Source: Erwinia endophytica
Lineage (GTDB): Bacteria; Pseudomonadota; Gammaproteobacteria; Enterobacterales; Enterobacteriaceae
DNA length: 64,000 nucleotides
Assembly (NCBI RefSeq): GCF_009295515.1
Contig: NZ_RQVV01000016.1
Coordinates: forward strand, 19,195-83,194
Direction: 5' to 3'
Shown piece by piece: positions 10,132-18,149 of this stretch (position 1 is its first letter; every line of letters starts with the position of its first letter). The translations under genes were made by a program, and so were the position numbers. The notes under the pieces are model-generated. The model was not told the DNA's origin and ran no database searches. It saw only the letters and a program-made list of their open reading frames with translations.

Positions 10132-11474
10132 TGTTGTCGCAATTTTCCGGCCTGTTGGTGGTCTGGTTGCTGTCGTTGGGACTGATCGTGACCCTGGTCT
10201 GGCGAGAGTTTCGGCGGGTGCGATTTAACTTCAATGTTTTCTTTTCTCTGCTGTTTTTGCTGACTTTTTACTTTGGTTTTCCGCTGACCAGTTTTCTGGT
10301 GTTTGGTTTTAACGTTGAGGTGGTACCGGCAGAATATCTGCTGCAGGCGATGCTGGCCTCCACCGGATTTTACGCTATTTATTACGTCAGCTATAAAACC
10401 CGCCTGAGGGCTCAGAGTACCAGGGTGCCACGTCAACTGTTCACCATCAATCGTGTGGAGGCCCATCTCACCTGGGGCATTCTGGCGTTGATCGCGTTGG
10501 GCACGGTGCTGGTGTTCTTCCTGCATAATGGTTTCCTGCTGTTTAAGCTGAAAAGTTATAGTCAGATTTTCTCTGCTGAAGTGTCGGGTGTGGCGCTGAA
10601 ACGCTTCTTCTATTTCTTTATTCCCGCGATGCTGGTGGTCTATTTTCTCCACCAGAGCTTTCGTCACTGGCTGTATTTTCTGGCGACGACAGTGACATTC
10701 GGTTTGCTAACTTATGTGATTGTCGGTGGCACACGAGCCAATATCATCATTGCTTTTGCGCTGTTTCTGTTTATCGGCGTTATTCGCGGCTGGTTAACAT
10801 TGTGGATGCTGATGGCGGCGGGTGTGGCGGGTGTGGTAGGGATGTTCTGGCTGGCCTTGCGGCGTTATAACCTGGATGTCAGTGGTGCTGAGGCGTTTTA
10901 CACTTTCCTTTATCTGACACGCGATACCTTTTCGCCATGGGAAAACCTGGGATTGCTCCTGCAGAATTACGATAAAATTGATTTCCAGGGACTGGCGCCC
11001 ATTGTTCGGGATTTTTACGTCTTTATACCCAACTGGTTGTGGCCGGATCGTCCTTCTGTGGTGCTGAACAGCGGCAACTACTTCACCTGGGAAGTGCTAA
11101 ATAACCATTCCGGCCTGGCTATCTCGCCGACGTTGATTGGTTCGCTGGTGGTGATGGGCGGGGTAGGGTTTATCCCTCCTGGCGCAATCGTGGTGGGGAT
11201 GATTATTAAGTGGTTCGACTGGCTCTATCAGAAAGGGCGGCAGGAAACCAATCGCTACAAGGCGGCGGTACTGCAAAGCTTCTGCTTTGGCGCGGTTTTC
11301 AACATGATTGTGCTCGCCCGTGAAGGGCTGGATTCTTTTGTTTCTCGCGTGGTGTTTTTCTGCCTGATTTTTACTGCTGCCGTAGTGGTCGCCAAACTGA
11401 TTTTCTGGCTGCTTGACAGCGCGGGTCTGATCCGTGCCCGAAAAATGGCGGCTTCGTTGCCAGTGCAGAACTGA
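10128..11474 (+). CDS. wzyE: ECA polymerase WzyE
   Basis: Inner-membrane polymerase joining ECA repeat units in the periplasm. The 448-residue, highly hydrophobic protein has about 11 transmembrane segments and a large periplasmic loop (about residues 255-330) that holds the strongly conserved [12 protein letters not shown] and [14 protein letters not shown] segments. The start at 10128 overlaps the wecF stop by four bases. E. coli WzyE is 450 residues. Confidence 0.97.
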   Translation: MMLSQFSGLLVVWLLSLGLIVTLVWREFRRVRFNFNVFFSLLFLLTFYFGFPLTSFLVFGFNVEVVPAEYLLQAMLASTGFYAIYYVSYKTRLRAQSTRVPRQLFTINRVEAHLTWGILALIALGTVLVFFLHNGFLLFKLKSYSQIFSAEVSGVALKRFFYFFIPAMLVVYFLHQSFRHWLYFLATTVTFGLLTYVIVGGTRANIIIAFALFLFIGVIRGWLTLWMLMAAGVAGVVGMFWLALRRYNLDVSGAEAFYTFLYLTRDTFSPWENLGLLLQNYDKIDFQGLAPIVRDFYVFIPNWLWPDRPSVVLNSGNYFTWEVLNNHSGLAISPTLIGSLVVMGGVGFIPPGAIVVGMIIKWFDWLYQKGRQETNRYKAAVLQSFCFGAVFNMIVLAREGLDSFVSRVVFFCLIFTAAVVVAKLIFWLLDSAGLIRARKMAASLPVQN

Positions 11475-11525
11475 TTTTTCTCTGTTTTGGGACAGATTGT
11501 CGTATTTGACTTTAAGGAACGCACG

Positions 11526-12266
11526 ATGGCCCCGACTTCTTTTGTCCCGCAGTATCAGATCCGCGGTTTCACGTTACTGGGATTGGGTGATATGGCGGAG
11601 ATGCTGGACTATCTCTATCAGGGGGATCGGCTGAAAACCGGCACACTGGTGGCGATCAATGCCGAAAAGGTGCTGATAGCCGAGAGTAATCCAGAGATCC
11701 ATCAGTTGATCGATGCGGCAGAGTATAAATATCCTGATGGCATTAGTATTGTGCGTTCTATCCGCAAGAAGTATCCGCACGCCAGAGTGTCACGCATTGC
11801 TGGCGCCGATTTGTGGGAAGGGTTGATGGAGCGGGCCGGACGTGAAGGGACGCCTGTGTTCCTGGTTGGCGGCAAACCGGCCATCCTGGCACAGACAGAA
11901 GATAAGCTCCGTCGGCAATGGAATGTGAATATTGTTGGTTCACAGGATGGTTACTTTGCGCCAGCCGACCGTGAGGCGCTGTTTTCCCGTATTGTGGCCA
12001 GTGGGGCGACGATTGTCACGGTGGCAATGGGTTCCCCGCGGCAGGAAGTACTGATGCGTGACTGCAAAGCTGTTTATCCACAGGCCTTGTATATGGGCGT
12101 AGGAGGTACTTATGACGTTTTTACCGGGCAAGTGAAACGGGCCCCAAAGATCTGGCAGAAAATGGGGCTGGAGTGGCTGTACCGGCTAATTTCGCAGCCT
12201 TCTCGTCTGCGTCGTCAGCTCAAGTTGCTGAAATACCTAAATTATCATTTGCGCGGTGAGCTTTGA
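11526..12266 (+). CDS. wecG: UDP-ManNAcA transferase WecG (lipid II synthase)
   Basis: Glycosyltransferase family 26 (WecG/TagA) enzyme that transfers ManNAcA to GlcNAc-PP-undecaprenol. The start chosen is ATG 11526, preceded by AAGGAA, giving 246 residues, the E. coli length. An upstream in-frame ATG at 11487 would add 13 non-conserved residues. Conserved stretches include NAEKVL, the [10 protein letters not shown] segment, VFLVGGKP, and AMGSPRQE. Last gene of the ECA operon. In E. coli yifK follows, but it is absent here. Confidence 0.96.
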   Translation: MAPTSFVPQYQIRGFTLLGLGDMAEMLDYLYQGDRLKTGTLVAINAEKVLIAESNPEIHQLIDAAEYKYPDGISIVRSIRKKYPHARVSRIAGADLWEGLMERAGREGTPVFLVGGKPAILAQTEDKLRRQWNVNIVGSQDGYFAPADREALFSRIVASGATIVTVAMGSPRQEVLMRDCKAVYPQALYMGVGGTYDVFTGQVKRAPKIWQKMGLEWLYRLISQPSRLRRQLKLLKYLNYHLRGEL

Positions 12267-12519
12267 TGTTCTTTTTTGCCGTGTCCAGTGTGGCTGGCGC
12301 CTGAATCATTTACTATTCAAATTGCCATCAGGTGACCAGCGAGCAAGTTCCGACTCTGGCTGGTCAACCGGGGCGCTCGCACCGCTGGTATACCTGCGAC
12401 CAGGCGTTGTGACGGGTATATAAAGCAGCTATTTAGCGGTGATAATCGGCTTAAAACGACTGTGTGATAGACAGAATGCACAAAGCGTAATCAAACAGGA
12501 TTTTTTGTGCAAAAAGCAC
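12267..12519. other. Gene-free stretch between wecG and the tRNA operon
   Basis: E. coli carries yifK here; this window has no open frame of that kind. The stretch holds one clear inverted repeat, TGACCAGC at 12333-12340 with GCTGGTCA at 12359-12366 (8-bp arms, 18-base spacer). It is not followed by a T tract, so I do not call it a terminator. The rest shows nothing I recognise. Confidence 0.5.
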
Positions 12520-12548
12520 TGGACAGGATCGGCTCAAATCCGTAGTAT
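12520..12548 (+). promoter_or_regulatory. Promoter of the tRNA operon
   Basis: TGGACA (12520-12525) and TAGTAT (12543-12548) are separated by 17 bp and followed by a C-rich discriminator, as expected for a strong, stringently controlled stable-RNA promoter. It ends 21 bp before the first tRNA. No other candidate fits as well. Confidence 0.7.
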
Positions 12549-12569
12549 CCCCATCCGCAACGGCGCTAC

Positions 12570-12646
<77 letters not shown>

Positions 12647-12704
12647 CTAAGTTGTGCGCAAGAGCTGCGGTGGTAGTTTTACCGCGTTAGGTAGTAGCAG
12701 GTGT

Positions 12705-12781
12705 GGTGGCTATAGCTCAGTTGGTAGAGCCCTGGATTGTGATTCCAGTTGTCGTGGGTTCGAGTCCCATTAGCCACCCCA
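12705..12781 (+). tRNA. hisR: tRNA-His (anticodon GTG)
   Basis: 77-nt cloverleaf with CCA end. It carries the extra 5' G (G-1) opposite the discriminator C that marks tRNA-His, and the anticodon is GTG within ATTGTGATT. Confidence 0.97.
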
Positions 12782-12796
12782 GATTTTGTCAGGCAG

Positions 12797-12883
12797 GCGA
12801 AGGTGGCGGAATTGGTAGACGCGCTAGCTTCAGGTGTTAGTGTCTTAACGGACGTGAGGGTTCAAGTCCCTCTCTTCGCACCA
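12797..12883 (+). tRNA. leuT: tRNA-Leu (anticodon CAG)
   Basis: 87-nt class II tRNA with a long variable arm and encoded CCA. The anticodon CAG lies in TTCAGGT, and the acceptor GCGAAGG pairs imperfectly with CTTCGC at the 3' side. It is third in the operon, as in E. coli. Confidence 0.96.
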
Positions 12884-12921
12884 CAAAATCTTCAGTAACT
12901 TAGCCATAAAAAAGATGTTTT

Positions 12922-12998
12922 CGGCGAGTAGCGCAGCTTGGTAGCGCAACTGGTTTGGGACCAGTGGGTCGGAGGTTCGAATCCTCTCTCGCCGACCA
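12922..12998 (+). tRNA. proM: tRNA-Pro (anticodon TGG), copy 1
   Basis: 77-nt cloverleaf with CCA. The acceptor CGGCGAG pairs with CTCGCCG and the anticodon is TGG in TTTGGGA. The same sequence recurs at 13070-13146. Confidence 0.97.
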
Positions 12999-13069
12999 TA
13001 TTTCTAAATCTTGCAGACGCAGGGTTTTGCTTAAAGATCTGTGGATCTAAGCGTAGTAGCAGTAATATC

Positions 13070-13146
13070 CGGCGAGTAGCGCAGCTTGGTAGCGCAACTG
13101 GTTTGGGACCAGTGGGTCGGAGGTTCGAATCCTCTCTCGCCGACCA
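13070..13146 (+). tRNA. proM: tRNA-Pro (anticodon TGG), copy 2
   Basis: Identical 77-nt copy of the gene at 12922-12998, 71 bp downstream of its end. E. coli has a single proM here, so this is a tandem duplication. The spacer between the copies does not look like a second copy of the leuT-proM spacer, so the duplication is confined to about the tRNA itself or the flank has diverged. Confidence 0.97.
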
Positions 13147-13154
13147 TCTTTAGA

Positions 13155-13177
13155 AACCCCGCTTCGGCGGGGTTTTT
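13155..13177 (+). terminator. Terminator of the tRNA operon
   Basis: The hairpin AACCCCGC-TTCG-GCGGGGTT, with a stable UUCG tetraloop, is followed by a T run. It stands directly after the last tRNA. Confidence 0.9.
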
Positions 13178-13288
13178 TTATTGTCTAAAGAAAACGCCCA
13201 GCCAGGCTGGGGGTCAGTAAAGCTTTCAGCTATAAGTCGGTTATAAAAAACCCTTTTGATTTTTATCCGTTGCCAGAAAATGTCGTTC

Positions 13289-13401
13289 TGTCTCATAATT
13301 GAGACGGATAACTCATTGTTATATAACTAATTTACTTAACTATACATGTGCTGTCGCCAAATGACGACGTGCGGTATGGTGTTTGTCGCAGATTAGCAAC
13401 G
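13289..13401 (+). promoter_or_regulatory. Three GlrR-like activator sites upstream of glmZ
   Basis: Three TGTC-N10-(G/A)ACG motifs occur at 13289-13306, 13352-13369 and 13384-13401. The known GlrR (YfhA) site upstream of sigma54-driven glmZ/glmY genes in enterobacteria is TGTC-N10-GACA. Two sites end GACG and one AACG, so each has one or two mismatches. Three sites at this distance upstream of a -24/-12 promoter is the known arrangement. The assignment is by motif and position only. Confidence 0.7.
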
Positions 13402-13447
13402 GTACGTCACATGAAATGTGAGAGGGTTTCTGAATTAAAATGTTATT

Positions 13448-13460
13448 TATCAATGAATTG
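13448..13460 (+). promoter_or_regulatory. IHF-like site in the glmZ promoter
   Basis: TATCAATGAATTG matches the IHF consensus WATCAANNNNTTR at every fixed base. It lies between the GlrR-like sites and the sigma54 promoter, where DNA bending by IHF is expected. Confidence 0.65.
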
Positions 13461-13488
13461 AATGTTTTTCTTGCGGGAAATCCTGTTT

Positions 13489-13503
13489 TGGCATGAACTA
13501 TGC
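13489..13503 (+). promoter_or_regulatory. Sigma54 (-24/-12) promoter of glmZ
   Basis: TGGCA and TGC place GG at 13490-13491 and GC at 13502-13503, exactly 10 bases apart, as required by sigma54. The GC lies 13 bp before the GTAGATGC that begins GlmZ RNA in E. coli. Confidence 0.8.
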
Positions 13504-13515
13504 AATATTACACAC

Positions 13516-13714
13516 GTAGATGCTCATTCCACTGCTTATGATTGTTCACACTTCATAAATCCGGAATGATGCAGAGCCCTACGGTACCTGTTGTCCACCA
13601 GCCGCTATTGTCGCAAGACTTTAACGGTATCAGGACACTACGTTGAGTCAGGTATCAGCCAAATCTGATCTGATCTTTTATACACCTGCCGGAGTGATGG
13701 CAGGTGTTTTTTTT
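13516..13714 (+). ncRNA. glmZ: Small RNA GlmZ
   Basis: Regulatory RNA that activates glmS translation by base pairing and is processed by the RapZ/RNase E system. The 5' end (GTAGATGCTCATTCC), the TCCGGAATGA...GCAGAGCC stem-loop segment, and the ACGTTGAGT core (13640-13648) match E. coli GlmZ as I recall it. The 3' end is a terminator hairpin ending in eight T (13707-13714). Length is about 199 nt (207 in E. coli). Position after the tRNA operon and before hemY is the same as in E. coli. It converges with hemY. Confidence 0.92.
13682..13714 (+). terminator. Rho-independent terminator of GlmZ
   Basis: ACACCTGCC and GGCAGGTGT form the stem around GGAGTGAT, followed by a run of T. It is part of the RNA and serves as its 3' end. 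Confidence 0.9.
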
Positions 13715-13736
13715 AACGTTAACTTCAGCATAACGT

Positions 13737-13790
13737 CACGTCTAACTCAAGCCCATTATATCCAGATCTTACCCAGCAATAATGGACGTG
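13737..13790. repeat. Inverted repeat between glmZ and hemY ends
   Basis: Nested complementary arms occur here: CACGTC 13737-13742 with GACGTG 13785-13790, and CCATTAT 13753-13759 with ATAATGG 13779-13785. It sits in the convergent gap where hemY (minus) and glmZ (plus) both end. It could be a 3'-end structure for the hem operon; there is no T tract on either strand. Confidence 0.5.
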
Positions 13791-13836
13791 AGTAAACCCT
13801 CAATCTGCCGTCGATAATGTGGAAGACCCCACGGGA

Positions 13837-15027
13837 TTATGGTGTATTCTTCAGCGTCAGCAGCAATCCTTCACGACGCATTTCTGCCGCTTCTTCTGGC
13901 TTATGCTGACGGTCAAGTGTATCGGCTAGCCAGGCGTAATCGAATGCGTCAGGACGTTGTTTCAGTGCTTCTCTGAAGACGTCGCTGGCCTGTTCCCACT
14001 CACCATGCTTCATCAACAGTTGCCCCAGAGTACTGTGTAACAGAGGTGTCGCACCTTGCTGTTTGATCTGCTGGCGCAGTACTTTTTCCAGTTTTTCCGG
14101 ATCGCCGGTTTTCAGGCGCGGCATTAACAGCACCAGGCGCTCATCATAACGATGTTTCAGACCGTCCAGGACGATTTGCTGTGCTGTCTCGTGGTCATCA
14201 CAAACGATAAGGTGGTTTGCCATCTCAACCTGTAACGTGGTCTCCTGGCGAGTTTTACGGCTTTGGTTATGCCACCATTGTTTCAGACCTGCGCTACCCT
14301 GGTCGGCCATAGCCTGATTCATTAATCCCAGCCAGGCTTCCTGTTGTAGCGCCAGCCGGTGGGCCTCATCGGCTACTTGAGATTTTTCCATCGCAGGCAA
14401 AATATCCAGCAGGGGTCCCCAGGCCCCGGTGCGTACATAAGCCTGTTCGGCCAGACGCAGGACTTCAGGATGACGGGGTGCCACCTCCAGCAGACGATCT
14501 ACACCGTGTCGGGCGGCATGGTCTTCGTTACGGGCCAGTTGCAGTCGTACGCGAGTAATTTCTACTGGCAACGGGTCGTTACCGGCCAGTTCAGTCGCTC
14601 TTTCGAGATGTTGATTAGCGCGGATCTCATCACCACGTTGTTGAGCCGCCTCAGCTGCCAGCAGGTAATTGGCTACGGGTTGTTCAGCATGATCAGCGTT
14701 GCGTGACAGCAGTTTTTCAACCTGGCGATGATCGCCTTCGACCATCTTCATCAGCGCAGCACTGGTTTGCTTACGCGCGCGATGGCGTTTGCGCCCCATA
14801 AACCAGCCGCGAGTTCTGACGCCGGTACGCAACAGGCGACGTAACAGCCATTCCACCAACAGGATAACTATTAGCGCAAGGATGAGAATGACTGCCAGAC
14901 CCGTCACGCTGGTTTCAATATTCCAGTTATCGGTCTGGATCAAAACATAGCCCTGGTGACCCGCCAGCATTGGGCCGAGCACCACGCCTGCTATCAGTAA
15001 CAGAAAAAGTATCAGGACCTTAACCAT
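13837..15027 (-). CDS. hemY: HemY, TPR-containing inner-membrane protein
   Basis: Last gene of the hemCDXY operon. The 396-residue protein has two N-terminal transmembrane segments (about 3-23 and 41-63), an Arg-rich stretch, and a long cytosolic tetratricopeptide region that starts near residue 95 and runs to the end. Despite its name it is not the Bacillus HemY oxidase; its exact role in haem supply is unsettled. It starts two bases after the hemX stop. The length matches the E. coli protein (398). Confidence 0.95.
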   Translation of the reverse strand: MVKVLILFLLLIAGVVLGPMLAGHQGYVLIQTDNWNIETSVTGLAVILILALIVILLVEWLLRRLLRTGVRTRGWFMGRKRHRARKQTSAALMKMVEGDHRQVEKLLSRNADHAEQPVANYLLAAEAAQQRGDEIRANQHLERATELAGNDPLPVEITRVRLQLARNEDHAARHGVDRLLEVAPRHPEVLRLAEQAYVRTGAWGPLLDILPAMEKSQVADEAHRLALQQEAWLGLMNQAMADQGSAGLKQWWHNQSRKTRQETTLQVEMANHLIVCDDHETAQQIVLDGLKHRYDERLVLLMPRLKTGDPEKLEKVLRQQIKQQGATPLLHSTLGQLLMKHGEWEQASDVFREALKQRPDAFDYAWLADTLDRQHKPEEAAEMRREGLLLTLKNTP

Positions 15028-15029
15028 GC

Positions 15030-16160
15030 TTATTCTCCCTGCTGCTGTTGCCCGGCACCAGGCTGGGCCAGCAGGTTGCGTACACGCGTTTGCATCAGTT
15101 TATCCAGCAGTGGCTGACTTTGTAGTGTGCTGGGAAGGTCCATGGACACACTTTGCTGACTGAGGTCATCCAACTGCCCGAGGAAGGCTTTGGTGGCAGG
15201 ATCGTTGGTATCAAACCACGCACGAACCCAGGTTGCCACGGTACCAATAGACTGTTTGTAGATTTCGTTCTGATGGCGCGGTACTGCCTGCGCGGCAATC
15301 AATAGCTTTGAGCGGATGTTTTCACGCAGATAAATGTCCTGGTTAGGGGCCAGCAGGGGTTCTGCGTTGCTGTCGCGGCGGCGGATAGTAATAAAGTCAT
15401 CCATGAAGTTATGCCAGCTTTTCGCCAGGTTTTGCCGCCACTCGCGTAACGATGATGACAGTTCGCCGTCATCGACGTCCATCGGGGCATCATTATCGTC
15501 ATTGTCAGCCAGACGCAGGTTATCCACCCCGTTGGAAAGTTGGTTCAGCTTGAGGATGATGCCGTCGTAATCGATCTGACTGACCGCAGACAACGTACTG
15601 ATGTCATGCGTCAGTGCTCGTCGTACATCGAGCAGGCTGGGGTCATTCATTTCTGCCAGGCTATGGTCAGCACTTTTCAACAGGGCTGCCGCCGTGGTGA
15701 CATCCTGATCGCTCCATAGCTTACGTCCCGCCAGTTTGACCAGATAATCGGCCTGGGCCAGAAGCCAGATGCGCGCATCGCCACCGGAGATCGTCGCGAC
15801 TTTTTCTTTTAACTGGTCAAGTTGCTGGCTGATGGCTGCCTGTTGCTGGCGGTCGGTGTCTAACACGTTGGTCTGCGTCGCCAACTGTTGCACAAAGGTC
15901 TGCTTGTCGCTAACCGACTGCTGCTGAAGAGAGGACAATTGCTGAGCCAGCGCCTGATTGGCAGAGGTTAGCTGTTCGGTCTGATGTTTACCGTTAATAT
16001 AAAGACCAGCTGTTGAAGCCAGCGCAATCACGATCGCCAGTACTGCCAACGCAGTGGCGGGATTCCGCGATTTGTGGTCAGGCTTTTGCTCTGGTGGTGA
16101 GGCCTCTACCGTTGGGGGGGTCTCATCAACCATGGCAGAGGAATCTTTTTGTTCCGTCAT
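15030..16160 (-). CDS. hemX: HemX, membrane-anchored coiled-coil protein of the hem operon
   Basis: Often labelled uroporphyrinogen methyltransferase, but the sequence shows no methyltransferase motif. It consists of an acidic, Pro-rich N-terminus (about 1-32), one transmembrane helix (about 35-55), a Gln-rich coiled coil (about 60-130), and a conserved HemX domain including [18 protein letters not shown]. The start is ATG 16160 (MTEQK), as in homologues; an upstream in-frame start at 16175 would add five residues. Seven C on the coding strand (16114-16120) encode part of the variable N-terminus. Function unknown. Confidence 0.94.
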   Translation of the reverse strand: MTEQKDSSAMVDETPPTVEASPPEQKPDHKSRNPATALAVLAIVIALASTAGLYINGKHQTEQLTSANQALAQQLSSLQQQSVSDKQTFVQQLATQTNVLDTDRQQQAAISQQLDQLKEKVATISGGDARIWLLAQADYLVKLAGRKLWSDQDVTTAAALLKSADHSLAEMNDPSLLDVRRALTHDISTLSAVSQIDYDGIILKLNQLSNGVDNLRLADNDDNDAPMDVDDGELSSSLREWRQNLAKSWHNFMDDFITIRRRDSNAEPLLAPNQDIYLRENIRSKLLIAAQAVPRHQNEIYKQSIGTVATWVRAWFDTNDPATKAFLGQLDDLSQQSVSMDLPSTLQSQPLLDKLMQTRVRNLLAQPGAGQQQQGE

Positions 16161-16183
16161 TGTGGCACATCCCATATTTAAGT

Positions 16184-16924
16184 TTATTGTAACGTCCGCA
16201 ATAAAGCGTCGTTATCGGCACCATCGGCCACCTTGATATCGCGCCAACCCAGTTCCCTGGCACGGGTAGCCAAGCGTTCACTGACGACAATCAGTCGGCA
16301 GTGCAGAAGCCATTCCTCACGATCAATAGTGGGAAACAGCGAATATAGCTGTTGTAGCATTTCACTGCTGGTGACCACCAGAGTGGTAATGCCGCGGTCG
16401 CGCCAGCGGCGACCTTCGATTGAACCTTGATAATGCTTTGCACAGCGTTGATAGCATTCAACGAACTGTACATGAGCGCCGCGTTGTTGCAAGGTTTCTG
16501 CCAGAAGTTCACGCCCGCCATTGCCCCGTAGGATCAACGCCTGCTTACCGGAGATTTTTTGTAACGCCGGTAATTGTATCAGTACCTCACTGGTTTCACG
16601 TTCCTCAGGCCAGACCACATCCAACCTACTGGCGGCATGGAAGGCTAATGCCGTGGTGCGACCTATAGCATAATAGTTCAGGTTGGTTGGCCACGTAGCC
16701 CCAGCGCGCACCAGGGCAGGATGAGCATAATGAATGGCGTGTTGTGAAAGGATAAACACCAGAGATCCTGCCGGCAGGGAGACAAGCTCGCCGGACAGGC
16801 TGTTCAGCCCTGTTCCCGGCGTGAATTCAATCAGCGGCATTGACCAGGCAACCTTTCCCACCTGACGTAAGCGGCCGACCAGCTCGTCGGCAGCTGGTTC
16901 GGGACGGGTGACCAGAATGGTCAT
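16184..16924 (-). CDS. hemD: Uroporphyrinogen-III synthase HemD
   Basis: Closes hydroxymethylbilane with D-ring inversion to uroporphyrinogen III. The 246-residue two-lobed protein equals the E. coli length, with the conserved ILVTRP N-terminus and VVTSSEML segment. Its ATG overlaps the hemC stop (ATGA), so the two enzymes of consecutive steps are translationally coupled. Confidence 0.96.
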   Translation of the reverse strand: MTILVTRPEPAADELVGRLRQVGKVAWSMPLIEFTPGTGLNSLSGELVSLPAGSLVFILSQHAIHYAHPALVRAGATWPTNLNYYAIGRTTALAFHAASRLDVVWPEERETSEVLIQLPALQKISGKQALILRGNGGRELLAETLQQRGAHVQFVECYQRCAKHYQGSIEGRRWRDRGITTLVVTSSEMLQQLYSLFPTIDREEWLLHCRLIVVSERLATRARELGWRDIKVADGADNDALLRTLQ

Positions 16925-17862
16925 GCGGGAGGATTCCCTTGATAGACGCTGGACAAAATTTCACGGCCGCCATTGTTCAGCAATTCGTCAGCCAGGGAAA
17001 TCCCCATGGTTTCTGCGTTTTTACGCGGGCCACGACGCTCGCCCTGGATGATCACCGAGCCATCAGGCGCGCCAATCAGACCGCGTAGCCACAGCTCATC
17101 GCCATTAAGGACGGCAAAACTGCCGATGGGAACCTGACAGCCGCCTTCCAGACGGGTGTTCATCGCGCGCTCGGCTTTTACGCGCACGGCGGTGTCTTCA
17201 TCATGCAGCGCAGAGAGTAGGGCGATGGTCTCTGCGTCATCCACACGACACTCAATACCTACGGCGCCCTGGCCCACCGCTGGCAGAGACTCTTCCGCTG
17301 GCATGGCATGGCGAATACGATGGGACAGATCCAGACGCTTCAGCCCGGCGACGGCCAGAATAATGGCGTCGTAATCACCCGTATCGAGTTTAGCCAACCG
17401 TGTTCCCACGTTGCCGCGCAACGAGCGAATAATCAGATCAGGTCGACGAGCGCTGAGTTGGCACTGGCGACGCAGGCTGGAGGTCCCGACCACGGCGCCC
17501 AACGGCAGGCTATCGACCGAGTCGAATTGATTGGAAACGAAGGCATCCCGGGGATCTTCCCGTTCACAGATGGTGACCAGTCCCAGTCCTGCCGGGAAGG
17601 CAACCGGTACGTCTTTCATTGAGTGAACGGCAATATCTGCGCGGTCAGATAACAGTGCCAGTTCCAGTTCTTTGACGAACAACCCTTTGCCGCCGACTTT
17701 GGCTAAAGGTGTATCGAGGAGTACATCTCCTTTGGTCACCATTGGCACCAGTTCAACGCGAAGCCCGGAATGGCAAGCCATCAGACGGTGCTGAACATAT
17801 TGTGCCTGCCATAGCGCAAGCGGACTTTGCCTGGTGGCAATTCTTAAAATTTTGTCTAACAT
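16921..17862 (-). CDS. hemC: Porphobilinogen deaminase HemC
   Basis: Polymerises four porphobilinogens to hydroxymethylbilane. The protein is 313 residues. The catalytic aspartate is D84 in HSMKDVP, and the dipyrromethane cofactor is attached at C242 in [10 protein letters not shown]. Arg-rich substrate-binding segments ([19 protein letters not shown]) are intact. First gene of hemCDXY, divergent from cyaA across a 287-bp control region, as in E. coli. Confidence 0.98.
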   Translation of the reverse strand: MLDKILRIATRQSPLALWQAQYVQHRLMACHSGLRVELVPMVTKGDVLLDTPLAKVGGKGLFVKELELALLSDRADIAVHSMKDVPVAFPAGLGLVTICEREDPRDAFVSNQFDSVDSLPLGAVVGTSSLRRQCQLSARRPDLIIRSLRGNVGTRLAKLDTGDYDAIILAVAGLKRLDLSHRIRHAMPAEESLPAVGQGAVGIECRVDDAETIALLSALHDEDTAVRVKAERAMNTRLEGGCQVPIGSFAVLNGDELWLRGLIGAPDGSVIIQGERRGPRKNAETMGISLADELLNNGGREILSSVYQGNPPA

Positions 17863-18038
17863 GCTTGTTACCGTTTTTATCGTTCAATGATTATCCTATC
17901 ATTGATACGGGAATGCTGTCAGTTTCCGCAGTTTTAAGCGGTGGAGAAGCGTTGGTGTGAGGAATCTTAGGATTGAACGATTGTAAAGCATGCTAAACTG
18001 TTGTGTAGCGCAACTTTCTTTACGGTCAACTGGTCAGA

Positions 18039-18054
18039 TGTTAGATTGATCACG
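18039..18054 (+). promoter_or_regulatory. CRP-like site upstream of cyaA
   Basis: TGTTA-N6-TCACG (consensus TGTGA-N6-TCACA) with the core ATTGATCACG. It closely resembles the E. coli cyaA CRP site through which cAMP-CRP represses adenylate cyclase. It lies about 96 bp before the start codon, within the 287-bp hemC/cyaA gap. Confidence 0.7.
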
Positions 18055-18149
18055 TTTCCAGCAATAATTCGCACGACTATTTTTAAATCAAGCGGCGGAT
18101 TTCGGGAACAGGTTTTTTTATAAGCACTGGGATAATCAGGCGAGACGTC

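Noticed and set aside
12938..13153. Plus-strand open frame of 71 codons across the two tRNA-Pro genes
   Set aside because: It reads through both tRNA genes and repeats itself because they are duplicates; it is not a protein gene.
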